From: Arenicella xantha
Lineage (GTDB): Bacteria; Pseudomonadota; Gammaproteobacteria; Arenicellales; Arenicellaceae
Length of the DNA stretch: 64,000 nt
Reading direction: 5' to 3'
Assembly (NCBI RefSeq): GCF_003315245.1
Contig: NZ_QNRT01000001.1
Location: 254,963-318,962 of the forward strand
In this document: positions 46,603 to 54,690 of the stretch, in pieces
Layout: each line of letters starts with the position of its first letter
Numbering within the stretch: position 1 is the first letter of the stretch
Program-made: the position numbers and the translations under genes
The notes under the pieces: generated by a model
Seen by the model: only the letters and a program-made list of their open reading frames with translations
Databases searched by the model: none
What the model was told of the DNA's origin: nothing

Positions 46603-46634
46603 AAACCATCCTGAGATTAGCGCTAGAATGGTTT
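46603..46634 (-). terminator. Terminator-like hairpin past the 46653 gene
   Basis: AAACCAT and ATGGTTT form a seven-base stem with a long loop. On the minus strand the stem is followed by ATTTTT. It lies 19 bases past the stop of the 46653-47108 gene, the right place for its terminator. Confidence 0.5.
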
Positions 46635-46652
46635 TAGGGCCGTAAACAATAC

Positions 46653-47108
46653 TTAACTTGTTTTCCGCGTAATCTTAACCTGGGGGTCGGCCAAAAAACT
46701 CTTACCAGACGAGCCCTCAGTCACATTGAAGCTTAAGCTGACTGCGTTAGAAATGGTGACTACGTCTGTGAAAGTAACAGGTAGAATATTGTCAGTCCGA
46801 CCAACGGAGCCAGTAAGTTCCCCCGCTGAAACATCGGAACTATCATCACTAGGAAAGTTGAGGCTGTTGTTGGAAAATTGGTAGTCAGCCGTCACAATTT
46901 GAAAGTTCAGTGTGTAGCCAGGTCTACCGTTTGCTGGAAATGAAAAGTCAATTTCTGAAATTTCTTCTTTAAGCGTGATATCACTATACGGCGTGGTTTT
47001 ATAGGTGGGGGGCGCATTTCCCACGACTTTCTTTTCAACTTTAAGGTAAATAGTTGTTGATCCGCCAGTGGATGGTACATCAATGGTCTTTGTGCTGATT
47101 TCAGTCAT
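46653..47108 (-). CDS. Small beta-rich protein (paralog of 46012 gene)
   Basis: A 151-residue protein starting MTEISTKTIDVPSTGG, beta-rich and free of a signal peptide or Cys. It shares the KTTPYSD, ISEIDFSFP, FQIVTADY and SFLADPQVKITRKT segments with the protein at 46012, so the two arose by duplication. I do not recognise the family. The gap to the next minus gene holds two hairpins. Possibly a target or effector of the kinase locus, but the evidence is only proximity. Confidence 0.6.
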   Translation of the reverse strand: MTEISTKTIDVPSTGGSTTIYLKVEKKVVGNAPPTYKTTPYSDITLKEEISEIDFSFPANGRPGYTLNFQIVTADYQFSNNSLNFPSDDSSDVSAGELTGSVGRTDNILPVTFTDVVTISNAVSLSFNVTEGSSGKSFLADPQVKITRKTS

Positions 47109-47433
47109 CTAAATATCCTCTAAAATAAAATTAGTTAAGATTGCTCGACATCCCACCTTTGCATCGTAACAGCATTTCCTTACCTGGAACCTTGTGTGTA
47201 ATAAGATGATATAAAAGTGGCGCAGTGAATTAATACGGGCGGCCCCTCAGTCAGTAATGTCACCAGCTGGGTCCTTGCCGTTGCGATGGCCGTCTTGAGT
47301 TCGATATTTCCCCCGACAGATAACCCGGTGTAATAAAAAGAAATCACATTTTCATCCACTGAGGAATATATTAAATGGGTAGCTTGTTTATACGGAGCCA
47401 GCAATCACATCATCGCAATAGTGGAGAAATATT

Positions 47434-47898
47434 ATGTCAGCATTAGACTATATTAAATGGGTAGGCCAAGACAAAACTGAGACGTTTCAAGATGGTCCGT
47501 TAAAAATTGAACACACGTATCGTATATCTGCCGTAGACCGCAGCGGGCCAGACACAGTTGTTCATACAATTAAAGTAACCAACACCTGCTGCAACAAAAC
47601 GAAACTTAAAGACGTAATGGTGTTAGTAGATTTAGATGTTTCAGGTACCAGTTGGGATGCGCACCTTTGCGATATTTATGGACGTCGAGTAAGCAGGGAA
47701 GACGAGTACCTTAAATTCGGCGAGATTGAACCTGACGGTATTCGCACAAAAACCTACCGCTGGACCGCAGCGTCAGTCACTGAAGGTGAGCGACTAGACG
47801 TGAAGTTTAACCTGATACCAAGTTATCAAGTTGTTTATGACAGAACTAACGCCTTTAGTCATAGCTGCCCTGTTAGCTTTCATAGTGCAATGATCTGA
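47434..47898 (+). CDS. Hypothetical beta-rich protein
   Basis: A 154-residue protein with no signal peptide and no recognised domain. GGAG lies about nine bases before the ATG. It appears beta-sandwich-like (HTIKVTNTCC, KDVMVLVDLDVSGTSWDAHL, DVKFNLIPSYQ) and has four Cys. A 15-base direct repeat (ATATTAAATGGGTAG) occurs both in its start region and about 80 bases upstream. It is divergent from the paralogous small proteins. A G-quadruplex motif starts four bases past its stop. Confidence 0.6.
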   Translation: MSALDYIKWVGQDKTETFQDGPLKIEHTYRISAVDRSGPDTVVHTIKVTNTCCNKTKLKDVMVLVDLDVSGTSWDAHLCDIYGRRVSREDEYLKFGEIEPDGIRTKTYRWTAASVTEGERLDVKFNLIPSYQVVYDRTNAFSHSCPVSFHSAMI

Positions 47899-47901
47899 TC
47901 C

Positions 47902-47929
47902 GGGTTGGGTTGGTTTGGGTTGGCTTGGG
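47902..47929 (+). other. G-quadruplex-forming sequence
   Basis: Four GGG runs (47902, 47907, 47917, 47927) with loops of 2, 7 and 7 bases meet the usual G3-N1-7 rule. It starts four bases after the stop of the 47434 gene, so it would also be in the mRNA 3' end. It may affect RNA stability or termination. Confidence 0.6.
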
Positions 47930-48384
47930 TGGCTCAAGTACGGTTGGAGTCGAGGTTGGTTAAACAGAAATAAATCACGTTTAATTAGTCAGACTAGTAT
48001 TGAGCCACCTAACCCTTCTCAACTTAACTGGGTTAACAGACATCTCTCGCGCCTAATGCGAGCTCTTCTCCAAACCGAGTATACCGTTTAGGCACTCCGA
48101 TTCTGGCGAGCTGATTGTCTTATTTCATTGATCATTATCTAGGAGCGAAGCGTGGCACCCCAAGTGGCAACTTGTGACCCATCGCTCCGGCAACTTGTGA
48201 CCCATCGCTCCGCTCTGAAGCGCGTAGCCTGCGTTTGAGGTATGACATGGGGCGTGCTGGTTTAGGCTAATAGAGGCTGAAATAGTTGCCATGTTACTTT
48301 TCCCTCCTCAACAAAACTGATCAATTCGAGTTGGCAGTCTTCGATTTTAAGCGCTAAGCAGTGTTTATGAGTTACCGCTAACTC
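47930..48384. other. Intergenic with a 23-base tandem repeat
   Basis: This stretch has no supported gene. A 23-base unit (GGCAACTTGTGACC followed by CATCGCTCC) is present twice in a row at 48166-48188 and 48189-48211, a recent duplication. Confidence 0.6.
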
Positions 48385-49515
48385 CTACTCTTGCGACCAG
48401 CCTCTGTCAGTCATTAGATACGTGGCAAAACTGGCAAGCCAGTGTGACCCCGAATAGTGTTCATCTGACACCGCGGCAACGCCCGTGTCGGCATGAATTT
48501 TGGCGGCGGCGACCAAGCTGCCTCTACGCGGATCGTTGTCAGGCAGAGCCCTTGCGATATTGTAGAGGTTCCACGCACGTGAAGAGTTCACACCATCAAG
48601 ATGCACTAGCTTGCCGTCGGTCGGGTCGTCTACTAGTCCCGGCGCAAGCCAATTGCCCGAGCCATCTGTCGGCACGGTGGGTAAAAATAGACTAAACCAT
48701 GTAGAGAACGCTTTACTGGGTAATATGCGCCGCATTAAGTCGGCTTCCATTAAGCAGGGAGACAAGAAGTCTTCGCCACTGGGCTCGTAAGCCAACGGGC
48801 AATCAACATCATTTTTATGGAACGCCAGCGAACGCTCGATAATAAGCGTTTCCATTTCTTGGTCGTTCGCTTCACGAGCCCAATCAAGCATTAAGCCGAA
48901 GGCAAAGGCGCTTTGATTGTGCGTGCCTAGGCGAATCGGGTAAACCAGTTTTGGTAACCATACCTTTAGGCTATCGGCAATGTCGTTTTCCAGCGGAGCA
49001 AGTATCGCCAACCATTCTTTGGCTTGCGGATCGTCCCATTGCCGTAACTCAGTGGTGAGCTGCAAATACCACGCTAAGCCGTAGGGGCGCTCCCATGAGC
49101 CGCGCGCAGGGCGCGCAAAGTTAGCGATTTCGCCTGCGATATTTTCTTGGGTGAAATTTTCGTTTAACTTTGTAATAGCATCCTGCCGCCAAGCGGCATC
49201 TTGTTGCCCTACTCGCAGCAAACGAACCAATAGCCAATGCCCGTGCACCGCGCTGTGCCAATCGAAACATCCGTAAAACGTTGGAAAAAGTTCACGAGGC
49301 CGACCAATGGCCTCAGCGTTGTCGGTGGTTCTAGAAATCTTATTGGGGAACTCCTGCTGCACACAAGCGATGGCCAAAGCCGAAAAACGGTTCGCTAAAT
49401 CTGGTGAAATAGAGCTCGGATAACTGAGCGTCTCTGTTTGCCCGCCATGTGCCAATGGCATACAAATAACTAGGCTCAACAGACCAGCAGAGAGTGTCGC
49501 CTTTAGGTTGATCAT
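48385..49515 (-). CDS. DUF2891 family exported protein
   Basis: A 376-residue exported protein (signal to about residue 24, AHGG). FYGCFDWHSAVHGHWLLVRLL, the family mark, and RGSWERPYGLAWYLQLTTEL are present; I recognise it as DUF2891. The fold is thought to be an all-helical barrel similar to some glycan-active enzymes. The Asp, His and Trp-rich first motif suggests a catalytic or binding site. No operon partner. Confidence 0.85.
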   Translation of the reverse strand: MINLKATLSAGLLSLVICMPLAHGGQTETLSYPSSISPDLANRFSALAIACVQQEFPNKISRTTDNAEAIGRPRELFPTFYGCFDWHSAVHGHWLLVRLLRVGQQDAAWRQDAITKLNENFTQENIAGEIANFARPARGSWERPYGLAWYLQLTTELRQWDDPQAKEWLAILAPLENDIADSLKVWLPKLVYPIRLGTHNQSAFAFGLMLDWAREANDQEMETLIIERSLAFHKNDVDCPLAYEPSGEDFLSPCLMEADLMRRILPSKAFSTWFSLFLPTVPTDGSGNWLAPGLVDDPTDGKLVHLDGVNSSRAWNLYNIARALPDNDPRRGSLVAAAKIHADTGVAAVSDEHYSGSHWLASFATYLMTDRGWSQE

Positions 49516-49584
49516 AAAGTGAAGCCAATAAAGAATTTAATATGGGCTTACTCTAACAAGAAAAGTCTAACTAAGGCTAAATTT

Positions 49585-49648
49585 AATCTAGGTACGCGAG
49601 GATTTGGTGACCATACCCCCAGTAGTAAAAATGGGGGCTGCCTAGATT
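49585..49648 (-). terminator. Nested hairpin, possible terminator
   Basis: AATCTAGG (49585-49592) pairs with CCTAGATT (49641-49648), and within it CCCCCA (49616-49621) pairs with TGGGGG (49632-49637). It is 14 bases past the stop of the DoxX-like gene on the minus strand. It could end that transcript or be a structured RNA element. Confidence 0.45.
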
Positions 49649-49662
49649 TTGTTACCGACTCG

Positions 49663-50076
49663 CTAGCGACCTCGCTTCGCGTCGACAGAGAGCGAATCAT
49701 ACTCACGAAATGCAATGAGTATTAACGACGCGAACAGCAAGGTGGTAGATGGAAAAAAGGTCAGTTTCGCTTCATCGGTCAAGTATCGGCCAAACGGATC
49801 AAGAATATAGACCATGATAGGCACAATGCCGGCGATATACCAAACGAGTTGAGCGGTGTATGAGAATGCGCGAGCGAAACCAATACAAACCAACGCCCCT
49901 AACAAAACTTGTAAGCTACCAAGGCCCAAGTTGATCATGTCGCCCGACAGAAACCCGCCGTAGTATTTGTCAGATACCGCGTTTGCCTTATCGGTCGCGG
50001 CCAACTTAACGATCCCCCAAAGGATGAGATAAATTCCAGTCGATAAACGCAGTAGCAGTAAACTCAGTGCTTTCAT
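49663..50076 (-). CDS. DoxX-like small membrane protein
   Basis: A 137-residue inner-membrane protein with four hydrophobic segments (about 5-22, 48-66, 74-93 and 107-125). The arrangement (LLLLRLSTGIYLILWGIVKL near the start, a Gly-rich second segment) suggests the DoxX superfamily of small four-helix membrane proteins. Roles vary (redox, transport, stress). It is a single gene, with a structured element just past its stop. Confidence 0.6.
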   Translation of the reverse strand: MKALSLLLLRLSTGIYLILWGIVKLAATDKANAVSDKYYGGFLSGDMINLGLGSLQVLLGALVCIGFARAFSYTAQLVWYIAGIVPIMVYILDPFGRYLTDEAKLTFFPSTTLLFASLILIAFREYDSLSVDAKRGR

Positions 50077-50468
50077 AATTGTTTCCTCTAGAGTGTGACG
50101 GGTTTTGTTGAGACAGTTCAGGCCTTAGCTCAAAGACCGTATGATAGAGCAAAACCTTGCAGCGCTGGAAGAGTTAGGGGTAGGCTAGGTTTAATGGCTT
50201 TACTACCGGCGCGCCTTGGACTTAAGCGTCCGGTTTCACTTTGTCACTGGGGCGAGACCTTTAAACGTGCCCTGTCCAGATATTCAGTACGTGGCGCGCT
50301 GGGGGATTTGAATGGTGTAACTTAAGGTCCAACTTAAGGAGGTAAAGCCCTTTACCAAAACTTCTATTTTAGGCTGGTAATCTAGGCCGCTCTCAAAGCG
50401 ACTGCTCTACATTGCATGCCAGCTGACTCTATTAGCTTCGAAAAAGAGCTTGTCACCCTTAGGTTTTA
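50077..50468. other. Intergenic, short palindrome only
   Basis: 392 bases with no supported gene. GGTAAAGCCCTTTACC at 50341-50356 is a short palindrome, and AACTTAAGG occurs twice just before it (50319, 50331). A short plus-strand open frame here has no family signal. Confidence 0.4.
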
Positions 50469-50999
50469 CTAGCTTGCTATCCGTATACAGTCTGTTGCAT
50501 GTACCAGCCCCTTCAGGAACCGAATGGCCTTTTCAAGCTCATCTCTTTTTACGATATGAGGTTGTCCAAGCATGGTACTAGCTTGATGTGCGGCATCTCC
50601 TCGTTTTGAGACAAGTTCATCAAGAACCTTTTTCGCTTGAGCTGGGTTGTAGTTGTCCCACTTCCAACCCGAAGTAATATCGATTTCAAAATAGCTCATA
50701 AATAGCTGTTTGGTTTTCGCGCTATTAGGATTAAAAAACCGCTTCATATCATCATCGATACGCCGCTGTACGAAATTCCCCAACTGACTCCCACTGACAG
50801 CCAATAGCCAAGTTCCAATTTCGTCTTTAAACCTATCTTTCACATACGTTTCCCACGCGGCTAATGCCATTACCATCCCAGCTCTCTTTAAGGCTTCAGA
50901 ATTTCCTTCAGCGTCTGAGTTATTTTCACTGTCAAAACGACTCAATAAGCCTTCCGCGTCTTTAATCGCTTGATCAAATAGTTTTGCTGCTTTCGTCAT
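50469..50999 (-). CDS. HEPN-domain protein (RiboL-PSP-HEPN-like)
   Basis: A 176-residue helical protein with the HEPN pattern: LAAWETYVKDRFKDE early on and R133-GDAA-H138 (Rx4H) in VSKRGDAAHQ. HEPN proteins are often ribonucleases of toxin-antitoxin or phage-defence systems. It resembles the RiboL-PSP-HEPN type. No nucleotidyltransferase (MNT) partner lies next to it, but a possible exonuclease gene does, separated by a MITE-like element. It is the left edge of the defence region. Confidence 0.65.
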   Translation of the reverse strand: MTKAAKLFDQAIKDAEGLLSRFDSENNSDAEGNSEALKRAGMVMALAAWETYVKDRFKDEIGTWLLAVSGSQLGNFVQRRIDDDMKRFFNPNSAKTKQLFMSYFEIDITSGWKWDNYNPAQAKKVLDELVSKRGDAAHQASTMLGQPHIVKRDELEKAIRFLKGLVHATDCIRIAS

Positions 51000-51030
51000 A
51001 TTTTTTATGGTGCTGTTTTAGATTTTCAAA

Positions 51031-51123
51031 GACAGACCACGTTCACTCGATCGAACTTGTGCTCGGATGCGTAAAGTTCGAATAATAAGTGACGCACGAT
51101 TTGACTCTAAATAGTGGTCTTTC
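51031..51123. repeat. MITE-like element, second copy
   Basis: A 93-base copy of the element at 42227. Ends GACAGACCAC and GTGGTCTTTC are near-inverted (one mismatch), and the inside shares CGATCGAACT, GCGTAAA and GACGCACGA. It sits between the HEPN gene and the possible exonuclease gene, and its right end supplies the stop codon of the latter (51122-51124). Confidence 0.6.
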
Positions 51124-51841
51124 ACGATTTGCTTTTAAATTTAACTAATAATTTTTCCAAATTCTGAATACGCCGTTCGTGCTTTTTAGATTGGCGAAAA
51201 TCTCTAAGGATGCTGCTATATAATTTTAATGTGTAAAGCACCTCAGCATGTGTTCTCTCCTCAATTTCAGACAAGCACTGCCTCTCATAAAGATCCCACA
51301 CACTTCTTCCATCATCAAAAACGTTCGAGCCAAAATATTTGGTTGTGAGATTACCCTTTGTTTTAGGGTATAAGAAATCGTGTTTATGATTAAAGACTCC
51401 AATAGCTACTTGCGACAAGTCTATAGACCGAAACTGACTCTGAAATTGAAACGCCTCCGCATTAGACAGAATCTTATAACGTTTAAAAAGTTCGAATAGC
51501 ACCGGCACATCCGATGTCGTTATCCCAATACCGCAAAGCAGAGGTGACACGCTTGGTGAATTATCTTTAGAGACAAATTGGAGTATTTTTTCCATGTAAC
51601 CAAATATATTTTCAAGCAGAGATCTTTCCGAATCATGGTTCCAAAGCCATAGCGGTTGAATCATCTCATTTAGATACGAGTCCTCTTGGGTAAAATCGTT
51701 TGTCGGCGATAGTGAGAGAAAGGAACCGCCGAGTAACTTACTCTTTTTGTCCCATGGGTTATAGCAGAACCCGCCTTCTCTCCTACTTTCGGTTGGTACA
51801 TAAAACTCCAGGTCGAAGAAGATAATCCTGCAACGCTCCAT
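51122..51841 (-). CDS. Possible 3'-5' exonuclease-like (RNase H fold) protein
   Basis: About 239 residues from the ATG at 51841; an upstream ATG (51925) is possible but no ribosome-binding site decides. IIFFDLEFYVP gives an exonuclease-I-like DxE motif, and LLCGIGITTSDVPVLFELF looks like motif II. The third motif (EERTHAEVLYTLKLY) lacks the usual Asp, so activity is doubtful. It is next to a HEPN gene, a common defence pairing. The stop falls inside a MITE-like repeat, so its C-terminus may be altered. Low-certainty call. Confidence 0.4.
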   Translation of the reverse strand: MERCRIIFFDLEFYVPTESRREGGFCYNPWDKKSKLLGGSFLSLSPTNDFTQEDSYLNEMIQPLWLWNHDSERSLLENIFGYMEKILQFVSKDNSPSVSPLLCGIGITTSDVPVLFELFKRYKILSNAEAFQFQSQFRSIDLSQVAIGVFNHKHDFLYPKTKGNLTTKYFGSNVFDDGRSVWDLYERQCLSEIEERTHAEVLYTLKLYSSILRDFRQSKKHERRIQNLEKLLVKFKSKS

Positions 51842-51992
51842 ATTGATATTAATTCTGCGCATTGTCATCATTATCAACTTTGGTTTAATAACTGTCCACC
51901 TAAGAGACCGCAACTCGGGACTCATTATTGTGCATACCCTAATGCTCTTCAGTGAGGCATTAAAAGGTGCTGGTCAAATAAAAAGGGTCGTG

Positions 51993-52048
51993 ATTGTGTA
52001 AAAGGGCTCTGACACCTTAAATTGTGTAAAAGGGCTCTGACACCTTAA
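51993..52048. repeat. Tandem pair of REP-like units
   Basis: Two perfect 28-base copies (51993-52020, 52021-52048) of ATTGTGTAAAAGGGCTCTGA-CACCTTAA. They contain the core GGGCTCTGAC shared with the REP-like sequences at 54521, 56262 and 57084. Together with 51926-52318 this makes a 393-base gap with no gene; a GCAAACTATAGGC duplication near 52148 is the only other repeat. Confidence 0.7.
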
Positions 52049-52318
52049 ATTTGTCAATCCCAAATATTGACCAGTAAAGAATCACTCCTTGCTTGAGAGA
52101 TTCTCTCTACTGGCTACACCAACCTTCTGCTAGCTGCCTGAATCGACGCAAACTATAGGCGCAAACTATAGGCGCGATCTTACAAGCTGCAGGTTATGGA
52201 ATCGATGGTGCTGACACGGCAACTGAGCAGCAACTCATTGCCTAAATCAACCATTCGACTTGATAGGTCACTAGGCTAAGTGATTAGCCAATGACACTCA
52301 CCCACGGAGAACGGAACC

Positions 52319-54358
52319 ATGTTTAAAAAAGGACTACAATTTACCCACCCTACCCTGGCCGCTATACGGCGGCTGCAGCCTAAAATCGGTTTGTGCCTTT
52401 TGGCCACGGCGATGCTTAACCTACCAGGAATTGCCAGCGCTGACACACCCGAGCCAAATGAAGAACCTCGCAAGCAGTTAGCAGAATTTTTAAATGCCAC
52501 CGACGCGAAATACGCTAAGCCGATGCAAACGGTTGATCTGCGTGAAACCCAAGACCCACTTAATCTGATTTACAGCGTTGAGCTTGAAAAGGCTCGCCCC
52601 AGCACACTGGTGGTTGATGAGATTAGCGAGAAGCAGATTACACGGGGCAATCGTTTTGAACCGAAAAAACAACCCAAACCGAACGATTCAACCGGCACAC
52701 GAAATAAGATTGATGCGGAATTGTTGGCCTTATTAAAAGACAAGGGCGAGGCGCATCGAGACCGAGTAATGATCTCCTTTGCTAGCCAAGTGCGTGTGCC
52801 ACGGTTTCCGGAACCGGCTGCCAATGAGCCGCGTAAGGGCAAGGCCAACCAGCAAGCAATGGAACGCACTCAAGCGCTGATTCGCGATCTGCAAGAACAA
52901 CGTTCTAAATTCTATAATCCGCGTTATGAGATGCTCAAAAAGTACGAGATCGAGGTACTGCAAGAATTTTGGCTAATTGATGCGATGTTAGTCGACATGC
53001 CACTCGGCGCACTTAAAGCCCTAGCCAAGCGGCCAGATACGGTGTTCTTTGGCCTGAATCAAACGCAATATCTACCACCTGCGCCCGATGGCAATAGCAA
53101 TAACGACGTGCAAGATGGCCGGGCAATAATTCGCAGTGACCCGTACTTTAATTTGGGTTTGAACGGCGGCTACATCGGTCTACTCGACACCGGAGTCCGC
53201 GATACACACGAAGTGTTCTCGTCACCCGACAATCTCGACTTTTTACGCGACTGCATTGACGGTGGTGCGAACTGCCGAACGGGTGCGATCACCACCACCG
53301 ACATCTGGCCACATGGCACTTCGTCGGCGGCGATTATCTCAGGTGGATCAGGCGTCAGTGCGCCGCACCGTGGCGTGACCGACATCACCTTAGACAGCTT
53401 CCGAGTCTACCCTGCGCGAGGCGCCGGTGGCTCAACGCGCAGCGCCTCAGTTAATGCGTTCCAACAAGCCTTGGCGGTACTAGATCGTGTCATTGTTGGC
53501 GAACTGCAACTAGGTGGCGATCACTGGAGTGACGTGAGCTTAGCGGCCGATGCGGCATTTGATGCTGGCGCGGTGGTAGTCTCGGCTAATGGCAACGTAA
53601 GCAATGGCCCAGCGAACATTGCATCACCGGGCAATGCCCATCGCGGCATTGGTACGGGTCGTACTGACCTAGGGAGTAATGTGCCGAGCAATGATCAAAT
53701 CGATGGCCCTACCGGCGATGGCCGCATAAAGCCAGACGTGCAAGCACCCTCGGTCACAGAGACCGCACGCGGTAGTGGTGACTCGAGCTACCGCACCTTC
53801 AGCGGCACCAGCGGTGCAACCCCCTATGCTGCCGGCGCAGCGGCACTTCTACGTAACTGGTTACGCAGAACTTCGTTCTCAATCGACCCAGGTCAGGTCT
53901 ATGCACAATTGATTCTGTCTGGCCAACTGACCGGCCCAATGGACAACAATAACGGTGCTGGCATGCTTGGCTTACCAGTCAACGGCCGCGCCAGCTGGGG
54001 TAAAACCACAGTGTCCAAAGGCGACGTTATTCGTATTCCAGTCAATGTAAATGGCAACAATAATGTGGTGGTCGACGCCGCTCTATGGTGGCCAGAAGGT
54101 CACGAGGGACCGGTTTTAGGTAACAATGCAATGATTGCTGGCATGTTCGATAACTTTCACAGTGACATCGATTTACGCATTATTGATCCCAACGGAACGC
54201 TGCGCGGGGTATCGCAGAATGTGAACAGTGTGTTTGAGCGCGCGCGCGCTACTGGCACAATTCAAACTGGCCAATGGTTCATCGAGATACGTGGCTTTGA
54301 TACCTGGGCGAGCAACCGCCCAGTGTATTGGGCCACCCACGTGTCCCGCACACGGTAA
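52319..54358 (+). CDS. Large exported subtilisin-like (S8) protease
   Basis: A 679-residue exported S8 peptidase. A long basic start and hydrophobic stretch (LCLLATAMLNLPGIASA) give the signal. The triad is visible: GLLDTGVRDTHEVF (Asp), DIWPHGTSSAAII (His) and FSGTSGATPYAAGAAALL (Ser). A long propeptide-like region precedes (residues ~40-280), with an AQ/KAL-type strand (MVDMPLGALKALAKRPDTVFFGL). The C-terminal ~120 residues form a beta-sandwich like the P-domain/PPC type (DIDLRIIDPNG). Likely secreted; substrate unknown. Confidence 0.88.
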   Translation: MFKKGLQFTHPTLAAIRRLQPKIGLCLLATAMLNLPGIASADTPEPNEEPRKQLAEFLNATDAKYAKPMQTVDLRETQDPLNLIYSVELEKARPSTLVVDEISEKQITRGNRFEPKKQPKPNDSTGTRNKIDAELLALLKDKGEAHRDRVMISFASQVRVPRFPEPAANEPRKGKANQQAMERTQALIRDLQEQRSKFYNPRYEMLKKYEIEVLQEFWLIDAMLVDMPLGALKALAKRPDTVFFGLNQTQYLPPAPDGNSNNDVQDGRAIIRSDPYFNLGLNGGYIGLLDTGVRDTHEVFSSPDNLDFLRDCIDGGANCRTGAITTTDIWPHGTSSAAIISGGSGVSAPHRGVTDITLDSFRVYPARGAGGSTRSASVNAFQQALAVLDRVIVGELQLGGDHWSDVSLAADAAFDAGAVVVSANGNVSNGPANIASPGNAHRGIGTGRTDLGSNVPSNDQIDGPTGDGRIKPDVQAPSVTETARGSGDSSYRTFSGTSGATPYAAGAAALLRNWLRRTSFSIDPGQVYAQLILSGQLTGPMDNNNGAGMLGLPVNGRASWGKTTVSKGDVIRIPVNVNGNNNVVVDAALWWPEGHEGPVLGNNAMIAGMFDNFHSDIDLRIIDPNGTLRGVSQNVNSVFERARATGTIQTGQWFIEIRGFDTWASNRPVYWATHVSRTR

Positions 54359-54690
54359 GCAACGCCGTCACGGTTAGATTCTGAGCGCGCGATGAATCAC
54401 CTCCATTGCCCGCTTGTTGTTGTGTGTAGTTTAGACGCAAACACAACACCTAGTCCAAATGGCCCATTGTTTAACTTTATTAGTCGGCGCTAGACTAGTC
54501 CTCACATTGAAGACAGCAGTGGGTCAGAGCCCTTAAATTCGTTACAGCTTGGACACTTCATAGTTTCATAGTTTCCTCATTATTCTGTTCATATCATCGA
54601 TTCGCTATACACTGGCTCGTGGTTGAGTAACTCCTTCACAACCAGCGGCGGTGTTAGGTTAAGCCCTAATCAAATAATCATGGCTAAAAA
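54359..54690. other. Intergenic with a REP-like copy
   Basis: 332 bases with no gene. GGGTCAGAGCCCTT at 54521-54534 is one REP-like copy, in the opposite orientation to the pair at 51993. It is about 1.8 kb from the left end of the transposase unit. Confidence 0.5.

Noticed and set aside
47180-47404. Possible 74-residue minus-strand gene
   Set aside because: TTG start, no ribosome-binding site, no family signal.
50095-50325. Possible plus-strand gene of 76 codons
   Set aside because: Low-complexity basic product without domain or ribosome-binding site.
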